Source: Betaproteobacteria bacterium (GTDB lineage: Bacteria > Pseudomonadota > Gammaproteobacteria > Burkholderiales > SG8-41). Taken from it: a stretch of 36,480 nucleotides of DNA. The DNA lies in contig JACQOJ010000136.1 of assembly GCA_016202605.1 (NCBI GenBank), positions 1 to 36,480 of the forward strand. Reading direction: 5' to 3'. The position numbers and the translations under genes were made by a program. This document shows positions 26,305 through 34,803 of this stretch, one piece after another; within the stretch, counting starts at the first letter, position 1, and each line of letters starts with the position of its first letter. Below the pieces are notes generated by a model, which saw only the letters and a list, made by a program, of their open reading frames with translations, did no database searches and had not been told where the DNA came from.

Positions 26305-26742
26305 ATGTTTTTTCCTTCTCGCGAGGAAGCGCGCCGGTTCTTCTTCGACACCTGGGCCAAGTACCGGCGCGGCGAAGCCTTGGCCGGGCTCGAGGCAAAC
26401 GCGCTCGAGGTGATCGGGCTGCACCCGGAATATCATGCGCTGCTCGATCAGCCGGAACGACACCTCGACCGCGATTATTCTCCGGAGAGCGGCGAAATGA
26501 ACCCGTTCCTGCATCTGTCGCTGCATCTCGCGATCGAGGAGCAGCTCTCGATCGACCAGCCGCACGGCATTTGCGCTCAATATCGACGTCTGCTGGAAAA
26601 GACGGGATCGGAGCACGACGCCAAGCATCTCGTGCTCGAGTGCCTGGGTGAAACGATATGGCAGGCGCAGCGCTACGGGATGCCGCCCGATGAAAAGATT
26701 TATCTCGAATGCCTCGAGCGCCAGTCCTGCGTGAAACCGTGA
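26305..26742 (+). CDS. DUF1841 family protein
   Basis: This 145-residue protein starts with the family pattern MFFPSREEARRFFFDTWAKYR and includes GLHPEYHALLD, EMNPFLHLSLHLAIEEQLSID and LECLGETIWQAQR. DUF1841 is conserved in betaproteobacteria, often close to nth, and has no established function. Several conserved His and Glu residues could bind a metal, but this is untested. No Shine-Dalgarno precedes ATG 26305, because the preceding bases are the heptad repeat array. Family similarity nevertheless fixes the start there. Confidence 0.88.
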   Translation: MFFPSREEARRFFFDTWAKYRRGEALAGLEANALEVIGLHPEYHALLDQPERHLDRDYSPESGEMNPFLHLSLHLAIEEQLSIDQPHGICAQYRRLLEKTGSEHDAKHLVLECLGETIWQAQRYGMPPDEKIYLECLERQSCVKP

Positions 26743-26755
26743 CGGCGCCAGGGCG

Positions 26756-26790
26756 GGAGAGCGTCAGAACGTGAAAGCGTAAGGGTGTGA
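26756..26790 (+). repeat. Degenerate 8-base repeats after the DUF1841 gene
   Basis: Units of about eight bases (GCGTCAGA, ACGTGAAA, GCGTAAGG, GTGTGAGC) follow the DUF1841 stop in the 130-base gap to the convergent protoporphyrinogen oxidase gene. The rest of the gap is purine-rich without open frame or hairpin. Inverted arms were not found. Confidence 0.5.
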
Positions 26791-26872
26791 GCGCCGGAGG
26801 ACGCAAGGCGTGCGGGGCGAGTCAGGAGCGGGGGCGAAGGGGTGACGAGAAGAGGAGTTTGTCGGGGCCAAG

Positions 26873-28273
26873 CTAGGCGACGAGCCTCCGGCGGGCCTGG
26901 GGCGACGCGAGATACTCCATAACGCGTTGCACGGTATCAAAAGCCTGCTGGATGCAGGCAGCGGTGGACACTCCCGAAAAATAATTTCCGGTAAGGTACA
27001 AGCCGGTGTGTTCGGCTGCGCATGCCGCGATTCCGCTGAGCCGGTGCGCATGATCCAAACCGGGTTGCGGCAGCCCGTAACGCCAGCAACGCGTCCGCGC
27101 CATGAGCGGCGCCGCCCGGCCGCCCAGCAACTGCCGCACTTCGCTGCGCGCGAGCTCCTCCAGCTCTCGTGGCTTGAGCATCGCGAGCTGCGGCTGCCGC
27201 GCGCCGCCGATGAAGGCGGTGAGCGCGATGTGGCCCGGCGGCGTCCGCCCCGCAAACAGCGTGGACGAAAACAGCATTCCCAGCACGTTGCGCTCTTCGA
27301 CCGCCGGCGTAAGCACACCCACGCCGTCCAACGGATGCGCGATCGACTGTGCGCGGTATCCAAGAAACACCACGGCCAGAGGCGGATGGCGGATATCCAC
27401 GAGCGCTTCCGTAATACGCTCGTCAAGGCCGCACAGGACGGCGGCAGCCGCATACGCCGGCAAGGCGACGACAACGCTGTCCGCAGTGCTCCACTGAGCG
27501 AGGCTTCCGCGCCGCACATTCACACGATAGCCGCCGCTCACCCTGTGTTGCACCGCTTCGACACGATGGCCAAGAAAAATGCGCCCCGCCAACTGCCGTG
27601 CGATCGCGCGCGGCAAAGTTCCCAGCCCCTGACGAAAGGAACTCAGCACACGTCTCCCCGGGTCGCCGACGGCGGGTTTGGCGCCCTGCTGAAACCGTGA
27701 CCTGATGATGCCGCCGACCACCGAGCCGGCACAGCGCTCGAGCTGTTTCAGTTGCGGGAATGCCGCGCAAACGCTCAGTTGCCCGGGGTCACCCGCAAAC
27801 AGTCCTCCAACCAGAGGATCGACGACATAGTCGAGCAGCTCGCTGCCGAAGCGCCGGCGCACGAAACCGGCGACGGTTTCATCGTCGTGTTGCGCCGGAA
27901 CGAAAGGTTCCATGAGCATGCGCAGCCGGCCCGGGAGCGAAAAGAAATCGGACAGCAGGAAACGACAAGGCTGCAACGGCAAACTGCGCGTGCGTCCGCC
28001 ACGCACCAGGTAGCGGCGACGGGCGGCGGTGCCGCGGGTTACCTTTTCGGGATCGAGCCCCAGTTGCGCGATGAGCCGCTCCGCAGCCGGTGCCGGAGTC
28101 AGGATGCTGTTGGCACCGTATTCCATGAGGAAACCGCCGATCCGCTGCGAGCGCATGCGCCCCCCAGGAGCCGCACATTGCTCGAAGACCGCAACCTCAT
28201 GCCCGGCTTTGGACAGCGCATACGCGGCGGTCAAGCCCGAAATTCCGGCGCCGATTACGATGACTTGCGCCAT
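26873..28273 (-). CDS. hemY: HemY-type protoporphyrinogen/coproporphyrinogen oxidase
   Basis: This 466-residue flavoprotein oxidises a porphyrinogen to porphyrin, late in heme synthesis. The FAD-binding N-terminus reads VIGAGISGLTAAYALSKAGHEVAVFE, followed by GGRMRSQRIGGFLMEYGANS and VDPLVGGLFAGDP. The C-terminus has GLYLTGNYFSGVS, the second flavin motif. Whether protoporphyrinogen or coproporphyrinogen is preferred cannot be told. It is the last gene of the ten-gene array and overlaps the radical SAM gene by 19 bases. Placement with a tetrapyrrole-type radical SAM enzyme and b- and c-type cytochrome genes suggests a dedicated heme supply rather than general housekeeping. Confidence 0.88.
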   Translation of the reverse strand: MAQVIVIGAGISGLTAAYALSKAGHEVAVFEQCAAPGGRMRSQRIGGFLMEYGANSILTPAPAAERLIAQLGLDPEKVTRGTAARRRYLVRGGRTRSLPLQPCRFLLSDFFSLPGRLRMLMEPFVPAQHDDETVAGFVRRRFGSELLDYVVDPLVGGLFAGDPGQLSVCAAFPQLKQLERCAGSVVGGIIRSRFQQGAKPAVGDPGRRVLSSFRQGLGTLPRAIARQLAGRIFLGHRVEAVQHRVSGGYRVNVRRGSLAQWSTADSVVVALPAYAAAAVLCGLDERITEALVDIRHPPLAVVFLGYRAQSIAHPLDGVGVLTPAVEERNVLGMLFSSTLFAGRTPPGHIALTAFIGGARQPQLAMLKPRELEELARSEVRQLLGGRAAPLMARTRCWRYGLPQPGLDHAHRLSGIAACAAEHTGLYLTGNYFSGVSTAACIQQAFDTVQRVMEYLASPQARRRLVA

Positions 28274-29535
28274 TCGGAAAGTGGAAAACGCGGGCGGTGC
28301 GCACGCATGAACTCAATCGTGATCCGGCAGGACCCCTCCTGTGCGGCGCATTGTTCAAGCCGCGTTCTGACCGTCGCGCGCACGAAAGCGGGAATACGTT
28401 CCAGCAGCGCCTGTGCCGCCGGCTCCCAACCCACCGCAGGGTGTTCGGGCGCGGGCGCAGGCTCCGGAGGGGTGGCGGCTGGCGCCGCGTAGGCACATCG
28501 CGAATCCTCGGCCATCAAGTCGCCGTGCTGCGCCAGCGCGCGGGCGCGGCAGCCGCCGCAACTGTAGCGGAAATCGCAGGTCCCGCATTTGCCGCCGGGA
28601 AGTTCGGTGCGTAGCCGGGTAAGCGCCGGATGACGCTCCCAGATCTCGCGCAGTGCGGCTGTCCCGAGATCCCCGATGACCTCGGGAATATAGGGGCAAG
28701 GCGTCACCTGTCCTTGTGGGGTGATGCGTAAATAGCCGCGGCCAGCCAGGCACGCGCCCGACCATGCGCCATATCCGTCCGCGCTCTCGCCGGCACGAAG
28801 TCCGAGAAACCGGCGCAGATACGGCGCGCAGCGCGCGCGGATTATGAGCCGGGGGCGCTCGTGCTGCAGCTTGACGATGCGCGCCAATGTTTCCTCGTAG
28901 GCCGCGGCCGACAAATCCGTCTGCGTCGCACCGCGCCCGGTGCACACCAGGAAAAAAAAGTTCAACGCCAGCGCGCCCAGCGATTGGGCGAGGTCCGCCA
29001 GCGCGGCAAGATCCTTGCGGTTTTCCTCGAAGAGCGTCGTCTGCAACAAGAGTGCCGCCCCGGCGCGGCGCGCGGCGGCGGCCCCGCGCATTGCGGCCCG
29101 CCAGGCGCCGCGCACTCCGCGCAGCGTGTCATGAAACGCAGGATCGGCGGAATCGAGGCTCACGCCCACCCCTGCCGCGCCCGCATCCTTCAGCGTTTGT
29201 GCGCGGCGCTCATCAAGCAGCGTGCCATTGGTGCCGATCACCGGCGCGAGACCCTGCGCCGCTGCTTGGCGCACCAGCGTTGTAAGATCGCGGCGCAGGA
29301 GCGGCTCGCCGCCGGTGAGCACCAGCATCGCTCCGGGTGCAAGCTCGGCGACCTGTGCCAGGACGCGCCGGGCTTGGCTCGTGTTCAATTCATCGCAAGA
29401 CGTGCGTCCGCGCTGGACGGCATCAAGATAACAATGGCGGCAAGCGAGATTGCAGCGGCGCGTAAGGTTCCATGAAACGATCGTCGGCACCGGCGCGATC
29501 GGGCGCTCGTCGGCGGCCATCATCACGGTGCTCAT
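28255..29535 (-). CDS. Radical SAM/SPASM enzyme (NirJ/AhbD-like) with C-terminal PCP_red domain
   Basis: This 426-residue protein binds a catalytic [4Fe-4S] through CNLACRHC (C28, C32, C35), followed by GGEPLLRRDL. A SPASM-type C-terminal cluster region has CPYIPEVIGDLG and CGTCDFRYSCGGC. The closest families by eye are NirJ (heme d1) and AhbD (heme synthase), though other SPASM enzymes are possible. From residue ~370 it carries an added PCP_red-like domain (WEPAAQALLERIPAFVR), the third in a row in this operon. ATG 29535 overlaps the USP stop (ATGA). The domain addition is not part of NirJ or AhbD as I know them. Confidence 0.82.
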   Translation of the reverse strand: MSTVMMAADERPIAPVPTIVSWNLTRRCNLACRHCYLDAVQRGRTSCDELNTSQARRVLAQVAELAPGAMLVLTGGEPLLRRDLTTLVRQAAAQGLAPVIGTNGTLLDERRAQTLKDAGAAGVGVSLDSADPAFHDTLRGVRGAWRAAMRGAAAARRAGAALLLQTTLFEENRKDLAALADLAQSLGALALNFFFLVCTGRGATQTDLSAAAYEETLARIVKLQHERPRLIIRARCAPYLRRFLGLRAGESADGYGAWSGACLAGRGYLRITPQGQVTPCPYIPEVIGDLGTAALREIWERHPALTRLRTELPGGKCGTCDFRYSCGGCRARALAQHGDLMAEDSRCAYAAPAATPPEPAPAPEHPAVGWEPAAQALLERIPAFVRATVRTRLEQCAAQEGSCRITIEFMRAHRPRFPLSEWRKSS

Positions 29536-30926
29536 GGCCCATCCCTTCTCTGGGGCGCGCGTTTCCTGCCCTTGGCGAGGTGGGCGAACGGGCATTTCGC
29601 TGCGCCGCCGCGCCCGCCGGAAGCCGCCGGCTGCGTTCCACGTTCGGCGCGAGACCGGACCATGGCGCCAAGGCAGGAATCGATCACATCGGAAGTAATG
29701 ACGGTGTGCCCGCGCTCGACCGCGTGGCCCGTTACGGCGCGCCGTACCACGCCGCGAACGAACTCGGGCACGCGCGCGATGCGCGCTTCGGCTTCCCGGG
29801 TCCACGCGACGCTCGCCTCTGCCACGTGCTCCAGCGCCGGCTCGAAGCTGCGGGCCGACAGCAGCAGGTTGCAGGGCGCGGAACGCAGCAGGTTTTCGGT
29901 GGTGCTGCCCAGATCCAGCACCGCATCCGAGTGAGCACCGACGCGGCCCACCGCCAGCAGCCACGGCTGGGAGCCGCGCGCATACTTCAGGATCTGCTCG
30001 AACGCCTTGCCGGCGAGCAGCCGGGTGCGCAGCTCCACGCCTTGCGCGGCGGCAACCTTGGCCGCGAGTTCGAGGTGCGCCTGATAGATCCTGGCGAGCC
30101 CGGAATCGATGATCTCTTCGTGCAGTTTTTCCTGCTCCTTGAATCGGAACACCCTCGCGGCCGCGGGAGAGAGCACACCGGCAATGCCGTGGAAGGCCAC
30201 ATAATGGAAATTCGGATCGTAGACCGCGACCGCCTCCACCGGCTTGCCGAACATGCGCGCCAGTTCGAGTGCGGCTTGAAGCGCGCCAAAGGCATGCGCG
30301 CTGCCGTCGATTGCGACCACGACCGCGCCCGCCTGATCGGCGTTCACGGATTTGACGACCATAAGATCCCGGTCGATGCGCCGCGCCACTCTTTCGCACA
30401 CGCTGCCGACAAGCGACGCCTCCACCGCACCCAACCCCAGCGCGCCCATCACCACCAGATCATGGCCGGAACCCTTTATGTCTTCCACCAGCTTTTGCCA
30501 GTTTTTTCCCTCCAGCATCACGCGCGCGAAAGGCACGCCGGCCTCTACGCACTTGCCGCTGGCTACATCGAGGTAGGATTCGGAAATGAGTGTCAGCCCG
30601 CGAGTGATGAGATCGTCATGGACTGCGCGCTGTTCGGCGAGCCTTTCCTCCTCCAGGTAACGCTCCGGCAAGCCGCTTTCCATCTGGCGGAAGCGCCGGT
30701 CGTGCAGGCGCCCCGCATAGACATGGCTGGCGGTGACGCACGCTCCCGTGTGGCGGGCGATGGCGATGCCGAGATCAACGCCTCGCAACGCGTGCGCCGA
30801 ATTGTCAAAGGGAATGTAGATCGACTTGTAGCGCGCGCTTTCCGGGAGGGGTCCCGCCGGATCCTCGGACCGGACCGCAGCCGCGCCGGCAGCGGCGCTA
30901 CATTCCCATCCCGGATCGGGCTTCAT
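29532..30926 (-). CDS. Tandem universal stress protein with PCP_red domain and heme-regulatory-like tail
   Basis: This 464-residue soluble protein has two USP domains, about residues 33–180 and 190–355. The first ends with GALGLGAVEASLVGSVCERV and the second with GRVGAHSDAVLDLGSTTENLL, both G-x2-G-x8/9-G-S/T nucleotide-loop patterns. Residues 375–423 (WTREAEARIARVPEFVRG onward) form a PCP_red-like domain. The basic tail contains KCPFAH at 444–449, resembling heme-regulatory Cys-Pro motifs. The ATG at 30926 has a GAGGTGA site and overlaps the upstream gene by 29 bases. A sensing or carrier role for nucleotide or heme is inferred only. Confidence 0.85.
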   Translation of the reverse strand: MKPDPGWECSAAAGAAAVRSEDPAGPLPESARYKSIYIPFDNSAHALRGVDLGIAIARHTGACVTASHVYAGRLHDRRFRQMESGLPERYLEEERLAEQRAVHDDLITRGLTLISESYLDVASGKCVEAGVPFARVMLEGKNWQKLVEDIKGSGHDLVVMGALGLGAVEASLVGSVCERVARRIDRDLMVVKSVNADQAGAVVVAIDGSAHAFGALQAALELARMFGKPVEAVAVYDPNFHYVAFHGIAGVLSPAAARVFRFKEQEKLHEEIIDSGLARIYQAHLELAAKVAAAQGVELRTRLLAGKAFEQILKYARGSQPWLLAVGRVGAHSDAVLDLGSTTENLLRSAPCNLLLSARSFEPALEHVAEASVAWTREAEARIARVPEFVRGVVRRAVTGHAVERGHTVITSDVIDSCLGAMVRSRAERGTQPAASGGRGGAAKCPFAHLAKGRKRAPQRRDGP

Positions 30927-31293
30927 CCATCACCTCGCAAGTGACTTCGCGGCAGCCCCGCTCCCGCGCGTGGCGCTCGATGTTGTCGCGTACCATCGGC
31001 CTCACGAACTCGGGGACCCGCTGCAAGCGACGCTCCGCCTCTTCCGTCCACAGCGGGCTCGCCGCGTTCAGCGTCGCGCGCACCCGTGCCAGCGGTTGGG
31101 GAGGCGTTGTCCGCCCGCCGATCGCCACCCCCAGGCTGTGCACCAGCTGCGTCTCCTGAGGGTTGGTCAACAGCGCCACACGGTGTTCGCAGCGCGCACA
31201 GCGGAAAATCACGGTCAGCGAGTCCCCATGCGGGGTATCCGCCGCTTCGACCAACTTCATCGCTTCATCGCATGCCACGCACAGGAATTTCAC
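30898..31293 (-). CDS. Small zinc-ribbon protein with PCP_red domain
   Basis: This 131-residue protein has two CxxC pairs, CVAC near residue 5 and CARC near residue 32, forming a probable zinc ribbon or rubredoxin-like site. Residues 82–131 (WTEEAERRLQRVPEFVRPMV onward) form the clearest of the three PCP_red-like domains, close to the C-terminus of BchB/ChlB. No chlorophyll genes are present. The start is GTG 31293, overlapping the mrp stop (GTGA), with GGGGAGG eight bases upstream. A start five codons earlier is possible. Function unknown; metal or tetrapyrrole handling is suggested by context. Confidence 0.8.
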   Translation of the reverse strand: MKFLCVACDEAMKLVEAADTPHGDSLTVIFRCARCEHRVALLTNPQETQLVHSLGVAIGGRTTPPQPLARVRATLNAASPLWTEEAERRLQRVPEFVRPMVRDNIERHARERGCREVTCEVMDEARSGMGM

Positions 31294-32186
31294 CGCCCGC
31301 CTCCCCACGCAGCGCAGCGCGCGCCGATCCGCACGGCAATTTCCATGATCGCCTGCGCCGCCGGCGTGTCATGGTGCGCGCTCACGAACGGCACTCCCTG
31401 ATCACAGCAGCGGGTGATTCGCGGATCGAAGGGAATCCTCCCCAATACGGGCACCCCCGGAGTTTGCTCCGTTGACTCCCCTTCGCCCGCGAAAAGCGCC
31501 TGCAGCGCCCCGCACTGCTCGCATTGGTAGCCCGCCATGTTTTCCACCACACCGAAAACCTTTGCCTGGAGCGTTTGCGCCAAAACGATGGACCTCTTCA
31601 CCGTAAGCATGGCCACGCCGGAAGGAATGGTGACGACGATCGCGCCGTCGCATTCCGGAAGCAGGTCGTGAAAATCGGGATAGCGCTCAGGGCCCGGCGG
31701 CAGGTCGATCAACAGAAAGTCCAGCTCGCCCCACAGCGTGTCGGCCAGAAATTCGCCGAGCGCGCCGGCTTCAGCGGCGCCGAGCCAGGTGAACCGGTGT
31801 TGCTGCATCGGGGCGTTCCAGATCACGGGGACTGCCCCGCCCGGTAACAGCAGGTCCATCGAAACCACCTTGATGCCGAGCGGCCCTTCCACCGGCGCGA
31901 CGCCGCCCGCGCCAAGCTTCAGCATCCGGTCGCGCACTCCCAGCATCTGCGCGACACAGGGCCCGTTGATGTCCGCGTCGAGGATGCCGACCCGGTGGCC
32001 GCGCAGGGCCAGCGCTGCCGCCAGATTTACCGTCACCATGCTTTTGCCCACGCCACCCTTGCCGCTCATCACCGCGAATTTTCTCGCGACCAGCGCCATG
32101 CGCGTGCGCCGGCGCGCCTCGCGTTCGGCCACCTGGCCGAGAACGTCCGATCCGCCATCACCGGCAATGTCACGATAAGTCTTCAT
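31290..32186 (-). CDS. Mrp/ApbC-family P-loop ATPase
   Basis: This 298-residue ATPase of the Mrp/NBP35 group carries the deviant Walker A MSGKGGVGKS near residue 40, LDADINGPCVAQMLG, and IDLPPGP. A CEQC pair near residue 225 matches the Fe-S-binding CxxC of the family. These proteins carry and transfer [4Fe-4S] clusters. In this operon the likely customer is the radical SAM enzyme, although that is inference. The short N-terminus lacks the DUF59 domain of some Mrp proteins. ATG 32186 has AGGAGG about 14 bases upstream. It overlaps the membrane-protein gene by 17 bases and the zinc-ribbon gene by 4. Confidence 0.88.
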   Translation of the reverse strand: MKTYRDIAGDGGSDVLGQVAEREARRRTRMALVARKFAVMSGKGGVGKSMVTVNLAAALALRGHRVGILDADINGPCVAQMLGVRDRMLKLGAGGVAPVEGPLGIKVVSMDLLLPGGAVPVIWNAPMQQHRFTWLGAAEAGALGEFLADTLWGELDFLLIDLPPGPERYPDFHDLLPECDGAIVVTIPSGVAMLTVKRSIVLAQTLQAKVFGVVENMAGYQCEQCGALQALFAGEGESTEQTPGVPVLGRIPFDPRITRCCDQGVPFVSAHHDTPAAQAIMEIAVRIGARCAAWGGGR

Positions 32187-32631
32187 CGCGCAACTTTTTC
32201 CTCCTTTTCGCAAACAGCCACCCGCCCACCGCCGCGCCGACCGTGCTGCTGGCGAGTTGCGCGAGCGGCCAGACGAAAAAGAAGGTCGAATCTCCGCGCG
32301 GCACGCCGGGCAACGGGTCCGGCAGTACGGCGAGAAATTCGCCGACGAAAATAGTGAGAGCGACGGTGCCGAAGTAGAACACCGCGATGAAGGCGCCGTT
32401 CAGAGGTTCCGCCGTCCCGGCGAGCCAGCCCGCCGCCACGCCGCCGACGAACAGGCTCGCTGCGCCGCAATAGGCGACCCACCACATGCCGTGACCGGCG
32501 AATGCAAGCCCCCCGCCGCCGGCGATCAGCGTTCCGGCAAGCGCAATGGCGAAACCGCTCCATACCGCACGCCATGCGACGTCGCGGTTCGGACCGCCAT
32601 GCGCGCGGGTGGTGTCAGTTGCGTTTTCCAT
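32170..32631 (-). CDS. Small four-helix membrane protein of unknown function
   Basis: This 153-residue protein has four predicted membrane helices, at about residues 23–47, 52–72, 80–103 and 119–142, with a hydrophilic N-terminus and a basic C-terminus (KRRKKLRDEDLS). I recognise no family motif. It overlaps the cytochrome c gene start region by 17 bases and mrp by 17 bases, so it belongs to the operon. It could be a small accessory subunit of the CydA-like complex or an assembly factor; nothing in the sequence decides. Confidence 0.75.
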   Translation of the reverse strand: MENATDTTRAHGGPNRDVAWRAVWSGFAIALAGTLIAGGGGLAFAGHGMWWVAYCGAASLFVGGVAAGWLAGTAEPLNGAFIAVFYFGTVALTIFVGEFLAVLPDPLPGVPRGDSTFFFVWPLAQLASSTVGAAVGGWLFAKRRKKLRDEDLS

Positions 32632-33400
32632 CGTCCTCGCGCGCTCCCTTGAGGCTCATCAGGAAGGCGATCAGGTCGTCGAGCTGCTCTCCGCTCAGCC
32701 GTTCCTTCACGGGCGGCATCAGCTGGGGATAGGTCTTCGCCGGGTCCGCGCTCGGCTGGCATTCGGCCAGCCCGCTCGCCGGCAGCGGAGTAAAGCAGGC
32801 CCAGGGATCCACGATCGATTCGCGCAGGTAGTCCGCAGCGGACATGCCCGGCTTGCGCCGTTCCGCCCGCTTGCCGGCGTCCGACAGGTCCGGCCCGCGC
32901 TGTCCACCGCGCACGCCCAGCGCCTCGATCGTATGACAGGCGAAACAAGCGAACGCCGGATTGAGGAACACCGCCCGGCCGCGCATTTCAGCAGCGGTCT
33001 CGCCTGCCTCTTGCTTGGTTGCGGCGGCGCCGGGGGTTTGGAATTGCGGATAGTACCAATAGCCGAACGCCACCATGCCACCCACCGTTGCGACATAGAC
33101 GAACAGAATGCTCGCAAACGTCATGCCCGCCGATGCGGGCTGGCGAATCGGCCCCCAGTTGAGCAGCAGGAAAAAGGAAGCCGCGCCGAGCGCCGCCAGC
33201 GTGAAAAACGTCAGGTAAGGCGTGCCGAAGCGGATTCCCCACTCGGCAGGCACCCGCGGCAGCCCGCCCCAGATCACCGCCAGAGCGACAACGGCGAATA
33301 CCGCCGGGCCCTTCAGCCGCGGCCACCGGCTCCCCGGAATCGGCATCGGAGCGGCGGCGCCGGTATTTTTTTCGGCTCCGGTCCCGGCGTCTTCACTCAT
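32615..33400 (-). CDS. Membrane-anchored monoheme cytochrome c
   Basis: This 261-residue protein has three hydrophobic segments (about 32–47, 62–82, 92–117) and a C-terminal cytochrome c domain. The single heme site is CFACH (C152, C155, H156), and YPQLMPP supplies the probable axial Met. The heme domain should face the periplasm. ATG 33400 overlaps the CydA-like gene stop by eight bases. This tight pairing suggests that it passes electrons to or from that subunit. Three helices ahead of a single c-heme resemble a fused small subunit rather than a simple anchor. Confidence 0.87.
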   Translation of the reverse strand: MSEDAGTGAEKNTGAAAPMPIPGSRWPRLKGPAVFAVVALAVIWGGLPRVPAEWGIRFGTPYLTFFTLAALGAASFFLLLNWGPIRQPASAGMTFASILFVYVATVGGMVAFGYWYYPQFQTPGAAATKQEAGETAAEMRGRAVFLNPAFACFACHTIEALGVRGGQRGPDLSDAGKRAERRKPGMSAADYLRESIVDPWACFTPLPASGLAECQPSADPAKTYPQLMPPVKERLSGEQLDDLIAFLMSLKGAREDDGKRN

Positions 33401-34802
33401 GAACCTTCCCCACCACGAACCCGATCCAGAACACGAACGCCAGCAGCACGAAGAACAACACCGTGATGATCGCCACCATGATCGACGAATGGCCGAGCGT
33501 CACGGTGTACCAGTACGGCGTCACGTCTTTCACCGCTCCGTAGATGTGGTAGTCCATGCGTGTCAGCGAGCGGATCGCTCCCATCAGCCCCATCAGGTAT
33601 ACGGCGACCGCCGGAATGAAGATCAGCACATACTGGCCCATCGGATCGATGCGGCCCCAGCCGATCGTTCCGGTGGCGCGCGCGCGCCGGTAGAGCAGAT
33701 AGGTGACGAAGGTCATGATGATGATCGCGGTCACCGCGAGCGCCTTGGCCACCATCAGCCCCAGAAATGCGAAGCGTTCAGGAAGGATCAGCGCCTGCTC
33801 GTTCACCCCTTCAGGGGCCTTCGCCAGCAGATCCGGGAAGAAATTCTGCGGCACGATCCAGATGATGCCGCCGGCAAGCAACACCGCGAATATCGCCTTC
33901 ATGTGCGGAGCGAAGCGCACGCCGCCCTGGATGCGCTGCATCGAAAGCCACATGTAAAAGTTGGCGCCCAGGAACAGCAGCACGATCAGCAGCCCCTGCA
34001 TTACGAAATAGCCGGAGAGCTTGTCGGCCATCATGAACGTGGCGAGTTGCGCGTCGTAGATGAACAGTTCCCTGGACAGGATGTAGCCCGCCAGCGGCAT
34101 CGTGATCAGCGCGCCCACCCCGATCAGGTTGCCGATATAACCCATCCAGTCGTAGAACGCCCGGTCCTCGTCTTGCTTCGAGGTGAGAAACATGAACGCG
34201 GCGAACAGCGCCACTACGAAGCCGCCGAACGTGATGTTACCGAGGAAGCGGTGAAGGTTGAGCGGCCACCATGACGCGTTGTCGACCATTGCCCAGAGGC
34301 TCGCCGACTCGATCCCCTTGGGCGGCGTGTTCATGAAGCCGGTGACCGCGTTCATCAGCAGCATGACCATTGTGCCAAGAAGGTTGAGCGCAACGCCGAT
34401 CCCGATGTGCGTCCACTTGCCGGCCCGCGAGCGGTTGAGCGGCTCCCAGGTGTACCAGTAGAGGTACATGCACACTGTCTCGAGCAGGATGAAAAGGCCG
34501 TAGAGCACCCACACCGGGTAGAGCACCCTGAACAGGTAGTTCGTGATCGGCTGGTACGGCCCCATCAGCACGAACGCGAACAGCACGCCGAAGATCGCGG
34601 TGAGCGAGTAGGCGATCGCCACCACCTTCATCGTTTCCTTCGCGAGCCGCTCGTAGCGCGCGTCCCCGGTGCGCAGTCCCAGCCATTCGCTGATGACGAT
34701 GAAGATCGGCGCGCCGAGCACGAACGCGGCGAAGAAAAGATGAAGCTGCGCCGCCAGCCAGACCGCCGAGCGCGCGCCGATCAGCGGAAAATCGAGAGGC
34801 AT
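33393..34802 (-). CDS. CydA-like (cytochrome bd-type) membrane cytochrome, divergent
   Basis: This 469-residue protein has about nine to ten membrane helices and is related to cytochrome bd oxidase subunit I. Aligning by eye to E. coli CydA, H21 (for H19), E108 (for E107), H184 (for H186) and M350 (for M393) are kept. The E99 position is Leu100 or Tyr101, and the GRQPW quinol-binding loop with its following Glu is missing. So b-heme ligands remain but the quinol site and part of the active-site ligand set are altered. No cydB follows; a membrane cytochrome c and two cupredoxins flank it. It probably takes or gives electrons through those carriers. Similar bd-like proteins are reported from Nitrospira-type bacteria. 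Confidence 0.82.
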   Translation of the reverse strand: MPLDFPLIGARSAVWLAAQLHLFFAAFVLGAPIFIVISEWLGLRTGDARYERLAKETMKVVAIAYSLTAIFGVLFAFVLMGPYQPITNYLFRVLYPVWVLYGLFILLETVCMYLYWYTWEPLNRSRAGKWTHIGIGVALNLLGTMVMLLMNAVTGFMNTPPKGIESASLWAMVDNASWWPLNLHRFLGNITFGGFVVALFAAFMFLTSKQDEDRAFYDWMGYIGNLIGVGALITMPLAGYILSRELFIYDAQLATFMMADKLSGYFVMQGLLIVLLFLGANFYMWLSMQRIQGGVRFAPHMKAIFAVLLAGGIIWIVPQNFFPDLLAKAPEGVNEQALILPERFAFLGLMVAKALAVTAIIIMTFVTYLLYRRARATGTIGWGRIDPMGQYVLIFIPAVAVYLMGLMGAIRSLTRMDYHIYGAVKDVTPYWYTVTLGHSSIMVAIITVLFFVLLAFVFWIGFVVGKVHE

Positions 34803-34803
34803 C

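Noticed and set aside
28258-31050. Chlorophyll synthesis locus, from the PCP_red domains
   Set aside because: No BchN, BchL or nitrogenase-like catalytic domain is present. Only the C-terminal domain is shared.
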